Of a DNA stretch of 64,000 nucleotides, positions 47,101-59,247 are shown piece after piece. The translations under genes were made by a program, and so were the position numbers. This DNA comes from Rhyacichthys aspro (Eukaryota; Chordata; Actinopteri; Gobiiformes; Rhyacichthyidae). The stretch lies in NCBI GenBank assembly GCA_036850595.1, contig CM072166.1:12387758-12451757 (forward strand). Direction: 5' to 3'. How positions within the stretch are numbered: position 1 is the stretch's first letter; each line of letters starts with the position of its first letter. Under the pieces are notes generated by a model. The model saw only the letters and a list, made by a program, of their open reading frames with translations. It was not told the origin of the DNA and made no database searches.

Positions 47101-50100
47101 TTTTTTAAGAGTTTGCTACTGTTGGTTTTAAAATATCAAACATAATCAGATTTGTTCTAATGAGCAGTAAGTGCATTTGTTTGACAGGTAAAGTTTGATC
47201 GGCTTAAAGATTTCATGTCGAGTTATCCTTGAGAACTGCTTACTGAAATGGAAATCAGAAGGAAAAAAAAAAAAAAGGCAGACCTGTGCTTTATCGTTGC
47301 CAATTAAAACTCAGCTGTCCCTGTGCGTCCCTGAATCCTTCTGAGAGACAGCAGTGTGTGTGGATGTGTGAGGTTAATGACGCTGCCTGATACTGTAATG
47401 ACAGTAATGATCACTGCGGTACAAGAGCACATCTGGAGGCGCCAGATCACAGGGTGCAGCACCGAGGAAAGAACGCTGGGGAAGACACATGATCCGTAAA
47501 TAAAACAGCCCGATAAGGGAGAAGGAAACTGCAAATAGCCAATGCATGTCCAGAAGAGACATCATTTAGCATGGATGAAAGGAAGCACATCCCCTTATCG
47601 AGCCGACAGGAAGACAAACAGCACACTTGGCCTGGCCTTATTTTTTTTTCAATAAACTGTAATAACATCACGGTTTCTGCAGTTCTTCACTTGTTTATAG
47701 TTTGTGTTTGCCTCAGGAGAGGACGCTCCGCTGGGGCCCTTTGTGCCAGATGCAGCCCTGTCCAGAAGGCTATAGTTACATATAAGACCCACTTTTATAT
47801 AGGTTTACAGTGATTAGGGAAAATTCTATAGATGACAATTAGGATATGAGTTTTTCATGTATTAAGTGAGAAAATCAGAAGAAGATAAACTAGAAATGCT
47901 CAACATTAGAAAGAAATATTCTATATTGTTATTAACTAAGACGACAAAATACCTTAGGGTTTGCTCAATGTAACCAAAGCCTACCACATTGTACCTTTAG
48001 AGCAATGTTTTGCAGCAAGTGTTTTTGATATATTGTCCAAAACTGTGTAATGTCGAACATAATGTTAAGTATGTAAATTGCCAAAGCATTGCCATTTGAC
48101 ATAAGGCAAATAAGCAGTAGATAAAGATACAGAAACGGTATTACACTCATCAAAGCAGGACACTTAAACAAATACTATGTCAAGAATTTCAAAAACTAAC
48201 TAATCCCTAAAAAAATGCCAGAATCAGACTAAAAATCTCTAGTAAACGGCGGTCTGTTAACTAACATGTAATCACTGAACCACAGTGCCCCTGTGTGAGG
48301 CATTCCTTCACTTCAGTCCTGGCAGCAGCCCATATGATCACTAGAGTGTGTCTGTTACAAACGTATAGTCGCTGCTTCATGATAAACTAGCTGCGAGCGC
48401 ATTCATGATCACAGTCAGTGCCTCCAGGACGACTCCACAGCGCCACGTACACCACTAAGACACTTGTAGAGGCAGATGAAGGAGAAATGGATGGTAGCTT
48501 AAAAGAAAGGAAAGATCACAATGGAAAAAAAAAAAACTTTATCAAAGACTAGTTCAGTTTTACTATAATTGGATTCTGGTTTATACTTTAAACATTTAGC
48601 CCACTTCTCAAAGGGTTTCTGTAGTATTTTGTTGTATTCCAAAACGTTTCATTTCTCTTTATACTGTTAAACCAATACGTGTTCTTTTTAAATCATGACT
48701 CCTGAAAACATAGCCTGCCTCACTTTGAGTAAAAAATCTCCAGGGTTGTGTTATGGATCAAAGAAGATTTGCACATTTATAGTTCATGTTTTGAGTATAC
48801 CTTTAAAAGAAGAAAGTGGTTGAGCATTTTAACATCAATTACAAGAACAAAGTCATCAGAGAGATACACTCCCACAGCAACAACAAATGCAGCATATTTC
48901 CCATTCATTTACTTGAACCCCAAAGTAAAAAATATCTGTATGTATTACTGTCAATATTCTACAGATGGACTACCCAGTTCTGCTCACATATATCAGCTTC
49001 TGTGTTGTTTCTCATGTATTTCAGTTTGCCCTTTAGGTCTCTGTTATGTTACCTTATGTGCATTTGTTTAATGTCTCTGTCTATAATTTTGACCTTCATT
49101 TTGCCTTTATGTACAGTATGTGATGTGTATGCTACCCTTGTCAGGCCCTGTGTGTACATTGTGGCTTGTGTAGCCTGAGTGCTCCTATATATGAAACAGC
49201 TAAATATCAAATTACATTTTAATGTTCTCTACCCACTCACTGACAGCACACTCATTTAGTGGGAATAGTTTGAATTTAGGAAAATTCTGGATCTAAACTA
49301 TTATTTTACTGTTTAGTGTTCAGAACAATGTCTCCTGTTTTGTGACATTTTTTTTAACAGTTTTTTTTGGCAAATCTTAAATGACTTTGCACCTCATTAT
49401 ACTTGATTAGGTCTCCTCGTTAGCTTGTGGGATTGCCCAGCCTAAGACCCTTTCAACTCTGAAGCAGCTTTGAACAGTAAAGACCATGATTCTCAGGTTT
49501 AAATGATGGGAGCTGGACTTGCATTTTCTTTCAGATGAATCCCACTGATAGATTGAATTTGACAAGTTCCCAAAGCCTGTTGCTACGACCGTTCTAGAAA
49601 TCACAGATCAGCTGTAATCACATCCACTCACTGCCTGTAAGCCAAGGTTACCGCACACTGTACGTCCATACATTAACCTCCTATGAACATGCATACAAAC
49701 ATGAAAAAGTCCTGTAGTGTAGGCAGCTTTACAGTGAGCAGGAGCATGTCCCACATCTATAATTAAAACCCATCTACATATTCTGTATCTAGGTATGTAT
49801 AGTTCATGGATGCGTGTCTGAATATATAATGGCGGAAGGACATGTGTGAACAAGGCGGTGAATAAGAAAGGACACTTGCCCTGTTCCGTCGTCATGTACC
49901 TACTGTAATAGCCTCCGCTCTTGCCTATAACAAGCTTGTGCTGCCTGCCCTTTAAATGTTTAGCCGCTGTTCCTTGAGAGAAACAATCAATTACAAGCAA
50001 GAAGGGTCATCAGAGCAAAACAGGCCAACACGGTTAAATACATGCTGAAATAATGACGGGATAATGAAATTAATCCCATCCCCCGCCAGTCACCTTGATG

Positions 50101-53100
50101 CATGATTGAAAAGCATGAAACGTGTCCATGTAAGAGGTCCTGTCAATCAAGCGGGTGTCTGCGTGGTGCGGTTCGTTAAGACTTATTGTCCTTGTGAGAG
50201 TTTTCCTGACGAGTACTTTCACATCAGGCTCTTCTAATCCCACAACAATGGTTTTCTGATTATGGGAATTATTTTCCTGACAAGAATGAATGCATTTGTT
50301 AATTCAATTATATATGAGCCGAGAGCTCTTATTATTCCTATGGCTAATGGCATATTAATCCTCACGGTTAGCATCCGAACTGGGCTTCAGTTATATACAC
50401 TCTATTTAAGTAGGTTTAGAGGGAATAGGAGTTAAGAGGGATAAAGGCAACTTCACTGACTCATGAAAATAAAAAGTTCAGTGTTATTTTTTTTTGTACC
50501 CACGTCCTTAAAGGAGCAATGTGTAGAAATGTGTATACAGATGGACAAAATGGAAGACATCAGTCAAGGCTAATCTAATCAAAATTTAAAACTCTACATT
50601 TGTCTACCTTGGAAACATAGGTCCTCAAAACTCAGCGGAAAGAGTTGTCATAGTTACATGACCTCCTGTAAATACGGGAAACAGTTTCTTTAATGAATGA
50701 CGGGGAGGAACATGATATTTTTACAGTGAAATCATTATCTATTTCCTCTATCTGCAAGGCTCTAATAGTTGGCAACCTGCAATGTCTCCAGTAAGTACGA
50801 CCCAAAACTACACACAGGCACTAAACCGTATATTGTGTATTGTATGCTGTATGCTGTAGATGGATATTTTATATTTAGAATGGACAGAAATAAGGTGAAG
50901 AAATGAAGGAGATAAAACTTTGGTTGTTTGATATTGTCTGAGGTTGTGGCAGTTCTCCAATGACTAGCTTGAACTCTCTAGTAGTATTCACAAGAATAAC
51001 TAATTTTCAGCATATTTTTTAACACCATTTTCTCTTATTGCATGGGTTTGTTTTGTTTTTTTGTTTTTACTATAGGTGAACAGTGCTTTGGCTCAAGATC
51101 TTTTTTTATTTTAAGCAGACCAGAGTTCATTTGATTGCCTATTCGCACCTCTCCAAATAAAAGACTTTCAGAGTAAATGAACTAGACTTTGATTAAACAG
51201 ACTAAATAAGGCTGGTCTGAATAAAACCTACAGAGAAAGCACGTTTTAATTTTGCAGCACATCAATGAAGTTGGCTAAAGGAAGAATGGGAGGAAGTTAG
51301 CGCTCAACTGACGACAGGATGATTCTGTTGAAGCTAAATGGTAAAATAAACTGGTGACATTACAGAATATCACCAATATCATGTTATCATGTTCCTGCTG
51401 CTGTAGATGAGGGTGCTGAGAACGGTGGTCTTGTGTCAATGATCTTGTTGTCATTATGGTAATGGTAAAATTCAACTGATTGCCCTAATTAAATTATAAA
51501 AATGCCATCTAATTATTTCAGATACTTACCAATTAGATTGTTAAATTAAGTTGTATTTGATGACAACTTAGTAAACACATGAAACACTAATTAACAGACA
51601 ATCAAATAATTAAATCCATTAGTAAAACCCATTGCTGAGGATGTGGCTTGGCAAGATCCTAATCACACTCAAGTAGTCTGTCTCCAGTATAATGTTTGAT
51701 GCTAAAATAGTGTCCTTAAAGCTAGCAGCATGCTCCACATTCAAAAACATATAGAAGTGAGTTGGTTTTAAAATTTTACTGACGTAGCTCCAATATCTAC
51801 GTCTGTGATTCACTCACTTTTATATTCCTTTCTTGGTGGTAATCAATTTCAGGAATTTTAAATTGAATCAACTCAAAAACTTAAAGCAAAATGATGAAAC
51901 AAACTACAAGTTACAACAACTCAAGGCATTTAAGTTGGATTCACACATTTTTTCAGCCAGACATCCAGGTTTACGTTGTGTTCTCTCTAGTTTTAATAAA
52001 CTGTGTGTCCCTGCTGTCTTACCTGCCCTCTTGAACCTGTCAATCAGCCTCTGTCTGACGGTCTTCTGCAGGTTGAAGTAGTCGTCGTCCTCGTCAGGGC
52101 TCTTCAGATACAGGGGAATGTGCTGGAAGACCAGGACGTGTTTGGGCTCGTGTTCCTGTTCGGCGACACATTTCCAGTAAGAGTGGGGGGTAAGCTAAAC
52201 ATGTGGCAGACCCACACTAAGCCAGATAAGAATAGCACTGTGTCATTGGCGTTGTCATACCGCGGGAGAGGAAGCGGAGGCTCGGCTCAGCTGCTCTTCC
52301 AGCCACGTCTCCTGGGCCTCCTTCAGCTGAGGGCAGGCGGAGGCGTCGAAGAACAACTGGGAGTTCAGAACCAGGCACAGCACTCCTCCCACCTGGGACA
52401 ACAATTGAAGGGTCCATCTTAGTTATGTTTTAAGTAGGAGCATGTTAAATCAATATACTACAGTTACAACTACGGTGCGTTATAGGCTATGACTGACAGC
52501 AACGAAACAGTGAGTGCTGTTCATGTGATTAGATGAAAAGGGATAAAAGAAACATAGTCTGGATACGAAAAAAGAGGACAACTGGGTTTTAGAAAGCTTG
52601 TAAGTCATACGAAGTATTTAGCTAACCTCAGTCAAAGGACATAACACTGCAGTTATTTAATACAGACTGCATTCTAGTCTCTCTTATTTATTAATTAAAT
52701 AATTGTGTTAAATAAATCCCGTTGTTTGGGATTCTCGTCCACACAAACATTTTTTTTAAATGCCTTCAAAAATAAAGACTTTAGAATCAAGTGCAGATAA
52801 AGCAGAGATAAAACGGCGCTTTTAATATCTGCAGTAATGTCATTATTGTTTTATGTGCTTGTTTGGCTCTATTACGACTAATTACATGTTTTAAGGTAAA
52901 TGTGACAATGTCATCACCTCATCTTCAGTCCATACAAATGAATCATATTTTTTTTCTAAATCAGATAAAAAGATAAATGCTGCACTGCCAAACCAAAAGT
53001 AAATCACAATGCAATCTCGAAATGTTTTTGGTGGTTTCTAGCATTGTCATTTGCCGCCATCTTAAGGCCTGGAGTTCTTGTTTTCAGCATTTGTAGTGGT

Positions 53101-53671
53101 GCTGTAAGGACAGAGACATTTTGCCAAAACACTTTTGTGTGGACTGGGGATTTTTATAAAAGCGAGGGAGAAAAAAAAACAGTTCATAAAAGTCTGGGCC
53201 TAAAAATGCATTAGTCAAGACATAGACATGGCAAGACAAGGAGTCAAAATCAATTTGTCATTGTGCACGCAGCTGTCCACGTTAATGTTTTCTAAACTCT
53301 ATGATTTTGTCTGACCAAACTAAAACACATTCCTGCAGTTTTCAGACTCCATTATGCAAAGTTTGACATTACAATTAAATGCTGTGTTAGATGTATATTT
53401 GGTATGTAGATTGGACATGTTTAATAAAAAGCACAAAAAATAAATAATAATGAAAATACAGTGCAGTGGTTAATGGGTCTTCATTTGTGTATCCTTACCC
53501 AAAAGCTAAAATAGTCGTCTCCCCATGCGTTGCAGTACTGCTCCACTGTCTTGGACGTGGGGGTATTACCGAGGTCGTGGTTGCCACTGACAAAAACCAA
53601 CGGGATGGAGGGGTCTGTCCCTCCCAGTGCCGCCTTTAAGTCTCGCTCCTGTCCTTCTCTGAATGGAGTGT
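37924..53671 (-). CDS. cpped1: Calcineurin-like phosphoesterase CPPED1, 3' portion (4 exons)
   Basis: CPPED1 is a cytosolic metallophosphatase, reported to act on a regulatory AKT1 phosphosite. Joining 53499-53671, 52261-52392, 52023-52155 and 37924-38150 gives a phase-consistent C-terminal segment of about 220 residues out of about 314 in human. Metal-site motifs present are SGNHDLGNT in the first of these exons, VFQHIPLYL in the third and FSGHYHRNAGG in the last. The upstream DxQ/GD motifs are missing because the 5' exons lie beyond 64,000 or were not recognised. The last intron is 13.9 kb; the one between the second and third listed exons is 105 bp and contains in-frame stops. No break is seen in the coding exons. 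Compared with human, the gene runs in the same direction as ercc4 rather than the opposite one. Confidence 0.93.
41118..41470 (+). mobile_element. LINE 3' end: reverse-transcriptase C-terminus and 3'UTR
   Basis: From 41118 to the TGA at 41343-41345 the plus strand is open without an early ATG. It contains VWNSLDSEIKKSKSMNVFKK, matching the WNSLPxxIKxxxSxxxFKxxL signature that ends many fish non-LTR reverse transcriptases. After the stop, GGGGGCAGACACTATAAG, CTTCTTTCTGCTCCTTTTC and an AATAAA-like tail (about 41445-41470) match the plan of a fish LINE 3'UTR. The frame is intact here, suggesting a fairly young but 5'-truncated insertion. Clade not assigned. Confidence 0.7.
41553..41588 (+). repeat. 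18-bp tandem duplication
   Basis: ACAGCTGCCTCCAGGGTA is followed directly by the same 18 bases with one change (C to T at position 12). Two copies only. Confidence 0.85.
43795..43900 (+). repeat. Interspersed repeat, family B copy 2
   Basis: ATTAAACTTCTAGCTCTGAG, then ATTAAACAACACG, TTGCCAATGTTCATCC and TTTCACTTTTGCT in the same order as 20348-20430. Lies in the large cpped1 intron. Confidence 0.45.
44091..44140 (+). repeat. Interspersed repeat, family B copy 3 (partial)
   Basis: ATTAAACACTGTGTGGAAGC then TTGCCAACATTTATCCCTG and TTTCTCTATTTTG, matching the right half of the other two copies. Only about 200 bases from copy 2, so local duplication is possible. Confidence 0.45.
50508..50825. 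mobile_element. Short non-autonomous element with TTAAAGGAGCA / TGTGTAG ends
   Basis: The left end TTAAAGGAGCAATGTGTAGAA (50508-50528) and the inverse complement of the right end (TTTAGTGCCTGTGTGTAGTT, 50806-50825) are imperfect inverted repeats. They resemble the teleost MITE-like repeats that start TTAAAGGnnCAnTGTGTAG. No coding sequence. Confidence 0.45.
52023..52155 (-). CDS. cpped1: cpped1 exon with QHIPLYL motif
   Basis: Encodes EHEPKHVLVFQHIPLYLKSP, then DEDDDYFNLQKT and RLIDRFKRAG. The His in QHIPL belongs to the metallophosphatase metal site. Acceptor GAACAG at 52161-52156, donor GTAAGA at 52022-52017. Ends in phase 1, matching the terminal exon. Confidence 0.92.
52261..52392 (-). 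CDS. cpped1: cpped1 exon with VGGVLCLVLNSQ
   Basis: Encodes 44 residues from VGGVLCLVLNSQLFFDASAC through LEEQLSRASASSPA, in phase 0 at both ends. Acceptor GTCCCAG, donor GTATGAC at 52260-52254. The following intron is only 105 bp (52156-52260), and reading through it meets a TAG. Confidence 0.9.
53499..53671 (-). CDS. cpped1: cpped1 exon with GNHD motif
   Basis: Encodes TPFREGQERDLKAALGGTDP onward through IPLVFVSGNHDLGNTPTS to WGDDYFSFW. GNHD is the signature metal-binding motif of calcineurin-like phosphoesterases. Acceptor CCTCAG at 53677-53672, phase 1 at the 5' side. The donor GTAAGG at 53498-53493 follows TGG, so the next residue V comes from the next exon. Confidence 0.94.
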
Positions 53672-56600
53672 CTGAGGACAAAATAGAGTAATAAATGGGC
53701 TTGACAGACAAACAAAACGATATTGATCGCCAACTGCAAGGTTAATTACAAAAAAACATCTCGCTAAAATTGAAAGAAATCATTCGAATGTTGATGAAAA
53801 CTGTCAGGCAGAGTGTGAGGGGTGCAAGGAAGAGTCGCCGAAGGGAACAGGAATTATTCGGATAATAATGATGACAGCCCCGAGAATGATCAATGCGTTT
53901 TGCAGCTCGACTTTACATCACCATGGTTACTGGCATGAGGAGTAGTGTTCTGGTGGATGCCTCTCTCCTCGGTCAAACCCTGCCTTTCTGCTAGGCCGAG
54001 CGCAGACCGAACACTCTGTGCAGCACTTGTCACGTTCATTGGTCCAAGATGCATGAGGCTATTTGTTTTAACAAGATCTTAACAATGTGTTCGCTTGTAA
54101 ACACTGCGGAGTTCGCTCTGTTAAAATCAAGCGCGAGCTCGGAGTTCACAGGGAGGAGAAGTGTGTGTAAAGAGCAGAGAATGGTGGAAAAAAAATCCAT
54201 ATTATTTATAATTTACAATGTAAATCAAATGGACCTATCAGGCTCTCAGGGTATTCCTCCTCTCCCTGCTTCTCTCTCATTCCTTTTCCTTTTTATTCAT
54301 CTGAGTAATTATTTTACTGGCCTACTTTTGGAGCAAATGGTTCCTTGGATGTTTGGATAAGATGTTACATAAGAGCTTTTTTGGCACAGTATTTTGTGTG
54401 AAGCAGAAGGAGAAAATGTCATTTAAAGCACCATTTAGACACGTTTCTACTGGAGCGGTACAGTATGGTTGGTGTCAGTACGGCACCTTTTTTAGAAGGC
54501 TCTCTTCTCTTATCAAAAGGGCTACAAACCATTCCAAATAAGCCTCGTATTCCCTCGACTCATGGTTCCTACAGTGTGGTATGGTTACTAAAATGTTTGG
54601 CCAAGGACTGCAGTCTGTTGCTTGTAGAACTGAGAATTTGTATGACAAAAATGAGAAAGATTTTTTTTTTCCTAAACAAAGCATGTCTTGTTCTAACGAT
54701 AAACAGTCTTATTCAAAGAAGAAGAATGACAAATGTACGGTAAAGCTTTTGGTTCCATCACTGTGGTCTTTTGATTGAATGATAGAGAATCTTCACTTGG
54801 AAGAAAAGGAAATTCAAACATTTTTTGATGAAGTCAGTGTTGTATCTGGAAATGGGAAAAGTCTGGAAATTGTATGTCATCACTGTTTACCCAACAGACA
54901 AAAGCCTCCTGAAGGGTTAACTGTGTCGTACCAGCCGGTGAAAATATGGCTTGATGTCTAGTGTAGTTCATTTTATTTCTGGAGCGCCAACAGTTCAACA
55001 GATTTTTATTTAAATAGGGACAACAAATGCCACAACAATTTGGCACTCATTATTTCAGAATCATATTATTTGATGAAAGAAAGCTTGAGGGGCATTCAAA
55101 AGCAGCCACTACTTAAGCCAAACGGAGACCCTGAGGTGCGAAAGCAGTCATTTGAAAAGCTTAAGTCTTGCTGGTAGCCTTGTTGTTAGAAAGAATTTCA
55201 ACCAATTTGTGAAGATTTATGCCCCAGAGGAGCATGTTTGGTGGTTTAATCGCCACAAGGTCTGTTCAATTATTTAACAAGCTTAGTAAAATGGACCCAA
55301 TTCTTAACATTTTAGCAAAGGCACTGACATCACTAAAGGATGAATGTGTGAAACTTACATGCATATGAAGTTGTTCAGTGACTTGCTTTTTGAATCACGT
55401 TTTTTCCCATTTTCTTTTATTTACCACATGTTTGCTTCAACTACAAGCATCCAGTTAAAAAGCATTTTTTTAATCATTTCAATTTTTATTATAATTTGGA
55501 GTTCACAAACCTTTTAATCATTTCAAATTGGTAGTCCTGTCTTTATTCAAAAGCATCACAGAGGTGAGATGAAACGACCAGTGAAGCTGTGTCGCTGGTG
55601 GAGCATAAATGGGGCTGACTGAGAAAGGATAATAATGGGAGATATTCGTACCAATATTACGGATGGGATAATAAAAGAGGCTTCAGCCCACAGACAGAAG
55701 CATTTTCCAAATGTGGGTATTTAAGGTAATACATCTTCTTCATTTTCTTCCACTTATCCTGTTACAGGGCACAAAGTTCAAGCAGCCTTTTGGGAAACAT
55801 GGAAGGATTATGGACGTTGATATTACATGATGATACATTTTTGCTATATTGACACTATACTACAGACTTAAAAATAATACCAAGTCCCTACCTTATGCAC
55901 ACATTCTCAAAACACACACTGATTTGGACCACTTCCATTAAGAAAATTATGATTCATTTCCCACCTCGGTTTATCCTGGCAAAATTGTCATTAATAACCC
56001 CTTCCTCTAGACATAATATGAGGTATAATTGGCCACTTCCTTGGAGGCTGTAATAAGAACACCTTCATCCTCACATACAGCACGCCAGCTATTTACAAAC
56101 AAGAAAAGATGTCCACCTAATAAGAATAAATTGGCTGTATTGTGGAAGACTGCTTGTATATTGCAATTTGTGGGAAAAGATTTCCTGCATATATTTCCTT
56201 TACCTGCTTTCCACATAAGCTACATACTTACAAAGTGAGGAAAGAGAAAATAAAAACACAATGCTACTTTCCAGTCTCTCCGGAGCGCTGACTGAAAGGC
56301 CTTGTTCGTTTAATGAGATTGCAACAGTGCGATTCTCAAACCCTGACAGGAGACTTCTCAGGCAGGCAGGTTCTCGTTGAGCCTGTCCAACCCAGTAAGC
56401 ACTTCTCTCAATTCCCTCTAAAGACTGGCTGCCGAAAACTGCACACAGACCCTTAGTGCGTGGGGTCTTGCTGTCGCGTACATTTTCTGCACTTAAACAA
56501 CTGTGTTTTTTCGATATGCAGAGACCACGGGAATTTGTGACTAACTCCCGCACCACTCGCCACTGGCAGCTCGTGCTGATGTGGCACTGGACTACCGTTT

Positions 56601-58953
56601 ATGGGGAGGTGGCTGCTGAGAAGAAGTTGCATTTAACAAATCTCACTACTTTAAACACAAACAAAGCCGTTTCTCAAAGTGTATTGCATAAGAATGTAAT
56701 GAATACAACAGGACAAGTTCTAAAAAGTAAAGTTGTGATCACTATGTGCTCAGAATATTGAGACCATTTGAATGATTTAATAGTATAACAAAGGCATCAT
56801 ACTTTTTATATTACCTTCTTTAAAACTTTAAAAGGTTTCTGGACTTTTCTTGACAATACATGGCCTTGTTATGTCATGTTTTTTGTATTATGCTAGATTT
56901 AAATGTAGTCATCTGAAATTATCCTTTTTTTTTCCAACTTCACTCAGCCTCAGAGGGTCAAACTTTAAATTTACAATGGGTTTGCATAAGCGCATACGTT
57001 GATGCAAATGTTCCAAGGCAATATAGATTATTTACAAGACATCTGCTTGGCAATTTCTATGACTGGAGGATTTCTAAATTTTCATTTGACATATTAGCAT
57101 AAACACTTTTTTACAGCCCTTCTCTATAATGCGTGACAAATTCTTAAGATCATGCTTGTACAATATGATTGTGATAAAAAGCTCTTTGCAAGATCATTGT
57201 AGTTAAAATGCCTTTAACGCTGTATGTGTTATAGTGTGCATGCAGTGATTCAAAGTACATTATACTATTATGTCTTTAAGATCACATTTCCACCCTTTGT
57301 GCTGCCATTGTTTAAACAGGCCTGAGATATAATTAATAATTATGTTCTAAAGTATCACACTATGGGTATAATGTAGCATAATGTATTACATGTCATATGT
57401 CAATTTTAATATTTTCTTTTATCTACAATTTTAACTGTTTTGTTAATGTCATATGTTTCCCGGTAAAACTACAACTTACCTGTTTTGCCTTTACCTTCAC
57501 AGTTGTTTGAAAAAATCCTGAACACAATTAAAGAAGAATTAACATGGATGGAAGTTTGCTAATTACTTACCAACCTGAAATGCAAACAGGAAAAACAAAG
57601 ACCCAAAATGCTTACTCGTGTTCCACAAAAAATATTCTCCGCGGGTTGTCTCTTTCAAACTCTCCAATCCTCTGCGTTGTATTCTCTCGAGGTACCGTTC
57701 TTATCTGCTTTGGATGGTAATTAAGCAGGTTTCCACACTTCTGCAGAGGGGACTGGGAAGTCCCAAGGTAACCTCTACTTCACCTCTGTAAGTTTTACAC
57801 GCATGCATATACTCTAACATTCCTCCGTGCTATATCATGCGTAACATCCCTCGCCAAACCCCCGGAGATGCAGCTTGAATCCTTTGTAGTGCTCATTAGG
57901 AGAGTGTTAAGTCCAGTATGTTTCTCTAATCTAATCAGCTCTCCATCCACCCCACCCTTCCCGCTCTTTATCCTCTTCATTTGTCAGCTTTGAAAGTAAG
58001 TGTGAGATAGACACAAGAGAGTGAGAAGGACTGTGGAAGACACTGAAGAAGTCTTTGAGATGAGCAAACGTCTCTTGGGACTCGTCGAAGATTGGAGTGA
58101 AGATGGGGATTGGAATGAAGCAACGGCGAGTCAGGGAAGGTCTGGAAGATACAACTTGTTAGAAATATACTAGCTGGCTATTCTGTTTTGGATAGGATTT
58201 CAGAGTGAGGGGAGTCCAATTAAAGTCCGTCTATACAAATTGTTCTACATCCTGTGATCAAGACAGCACTGTCAAGACTTTCTGAAACTAGAAGAAAGTT
58301 TTGTTGTTTTGAAGTCAGAGCATTCCCATTTTGCATGGACGTTAAAATGAAACATCAAAAAAATAAATACAAAGTGTCTCTAATTCCACTCTTCAGAAGT
58401 TTTTGACAATAGAAACACATAAGTTAGTAAACTGTTTTGGACAAGCTGATCAAATATCACCATTTCAGTGGCTGGCCCTGTCCAACATAGCATTAATGGG
58501 AAAAAACCCAACCCAACTGCCACTTTGGCCTCCACTGACATCAGCCATGTTGTCACACAACCATCAAGCTTATCGGAAAGGTCTGGTTAATTCAGACTTG
58601 ATGCAGTCTTGTGGGAGCTGCTGTAAAACATATGGGAGCTCTCAGAGAAGAGAAAAAACAGCACTGAGCTTTCAACTTTGCTATCAACACATATGTTTTG
58701 TGTCAAATCATGCTTGAAATAAAGCAAACGCTTAAATGTTGAAAATGCTGTATGCTTCAGTTCTTGACGAGATCAGAGAACAACAAGACTCTGGCAGATG
58801 GGTTTCTCCCTTAGCATGCTGGATTCTACAAATCAGTTTTTCATCACATCCACTTTGAACCACTTCCTTTACAAAATACAACATGCTGTGCTCTTTGAAA
58901 TCTTGGACAGTATTTGTTCCTGATCTTAAAGCTCTCATCTACACTGCCCATTA

Positions 58954-59247
58954 AGCCGGGTGTACACTGTGCAAGTTTCGGTCCAAAATTCAGGTTGTAC
59001 ATCAATTTTTGAGCCGAATTTCAGGTATGTTGTGCATCCTTGTCACGCTGTGTACTGGGCTTAAGAACTCCCAACCAGCAATAGGATGGTTGGAGGAAAT
59101 TATGACAAATTTTGGTCAAACCTTTAGGTTGTACCGTATGACCACATAAACTTTGAGCTTCGGCTTACCTTGTACACGATTTACTTCTACAGTGTAAGTT
59201 GGGGTTCTATTTGAAACACTCTAAAGTACCACAGTGTACGTCTGGCT
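58954..59247. mobile_element. Harbinger-like MITE with 18-bp TIRs and TTA target duplication
   Basis: The left terminus AGCCGGGTGTACACTGTG (58954-58971) pairs with the inverse complement of 59230-59247 (AGCCAGACGTACACTGTG), with 3 mismatches in 18. TTA flanks both sides (58951-58953 and 59248-59250), the target-site length and sequence typical of PIF/Harbinger elements. The 294-bp body is non-coding, so it depends on a transposase elsewhere. Confidence 0.8.

Larger units (their letters stand above)
38151..52022 (-). other. cpped1: cpped1 large intron (13.9 kb)
   Basis: Intron between the FKRAG donor and the terminal exon. No nested gene is convincing. It holds a LINE 3' fragment (41118-41470), an 18-bp tandem duplication (41553-41588), family B repeat copies (43795-43900 and 44091-44140), a small inverted-end repeat (50508-50825) and microsatellite-like AT tracts near 41480. 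CpG-bearing blocks at 39541-39850, 42580-43190 and 45000-45450 have no splice-linked coding frames. A block at 50050-50365 has three TAATCC homeodomain-type sites. Confidence 0.7.

Noticed and set aside
52003..52422. 139-codon plus-strand open frame
   Set aside because: Antisense to two cpped1 exons and the 105-bp intron between them; the minus strand matches the family.
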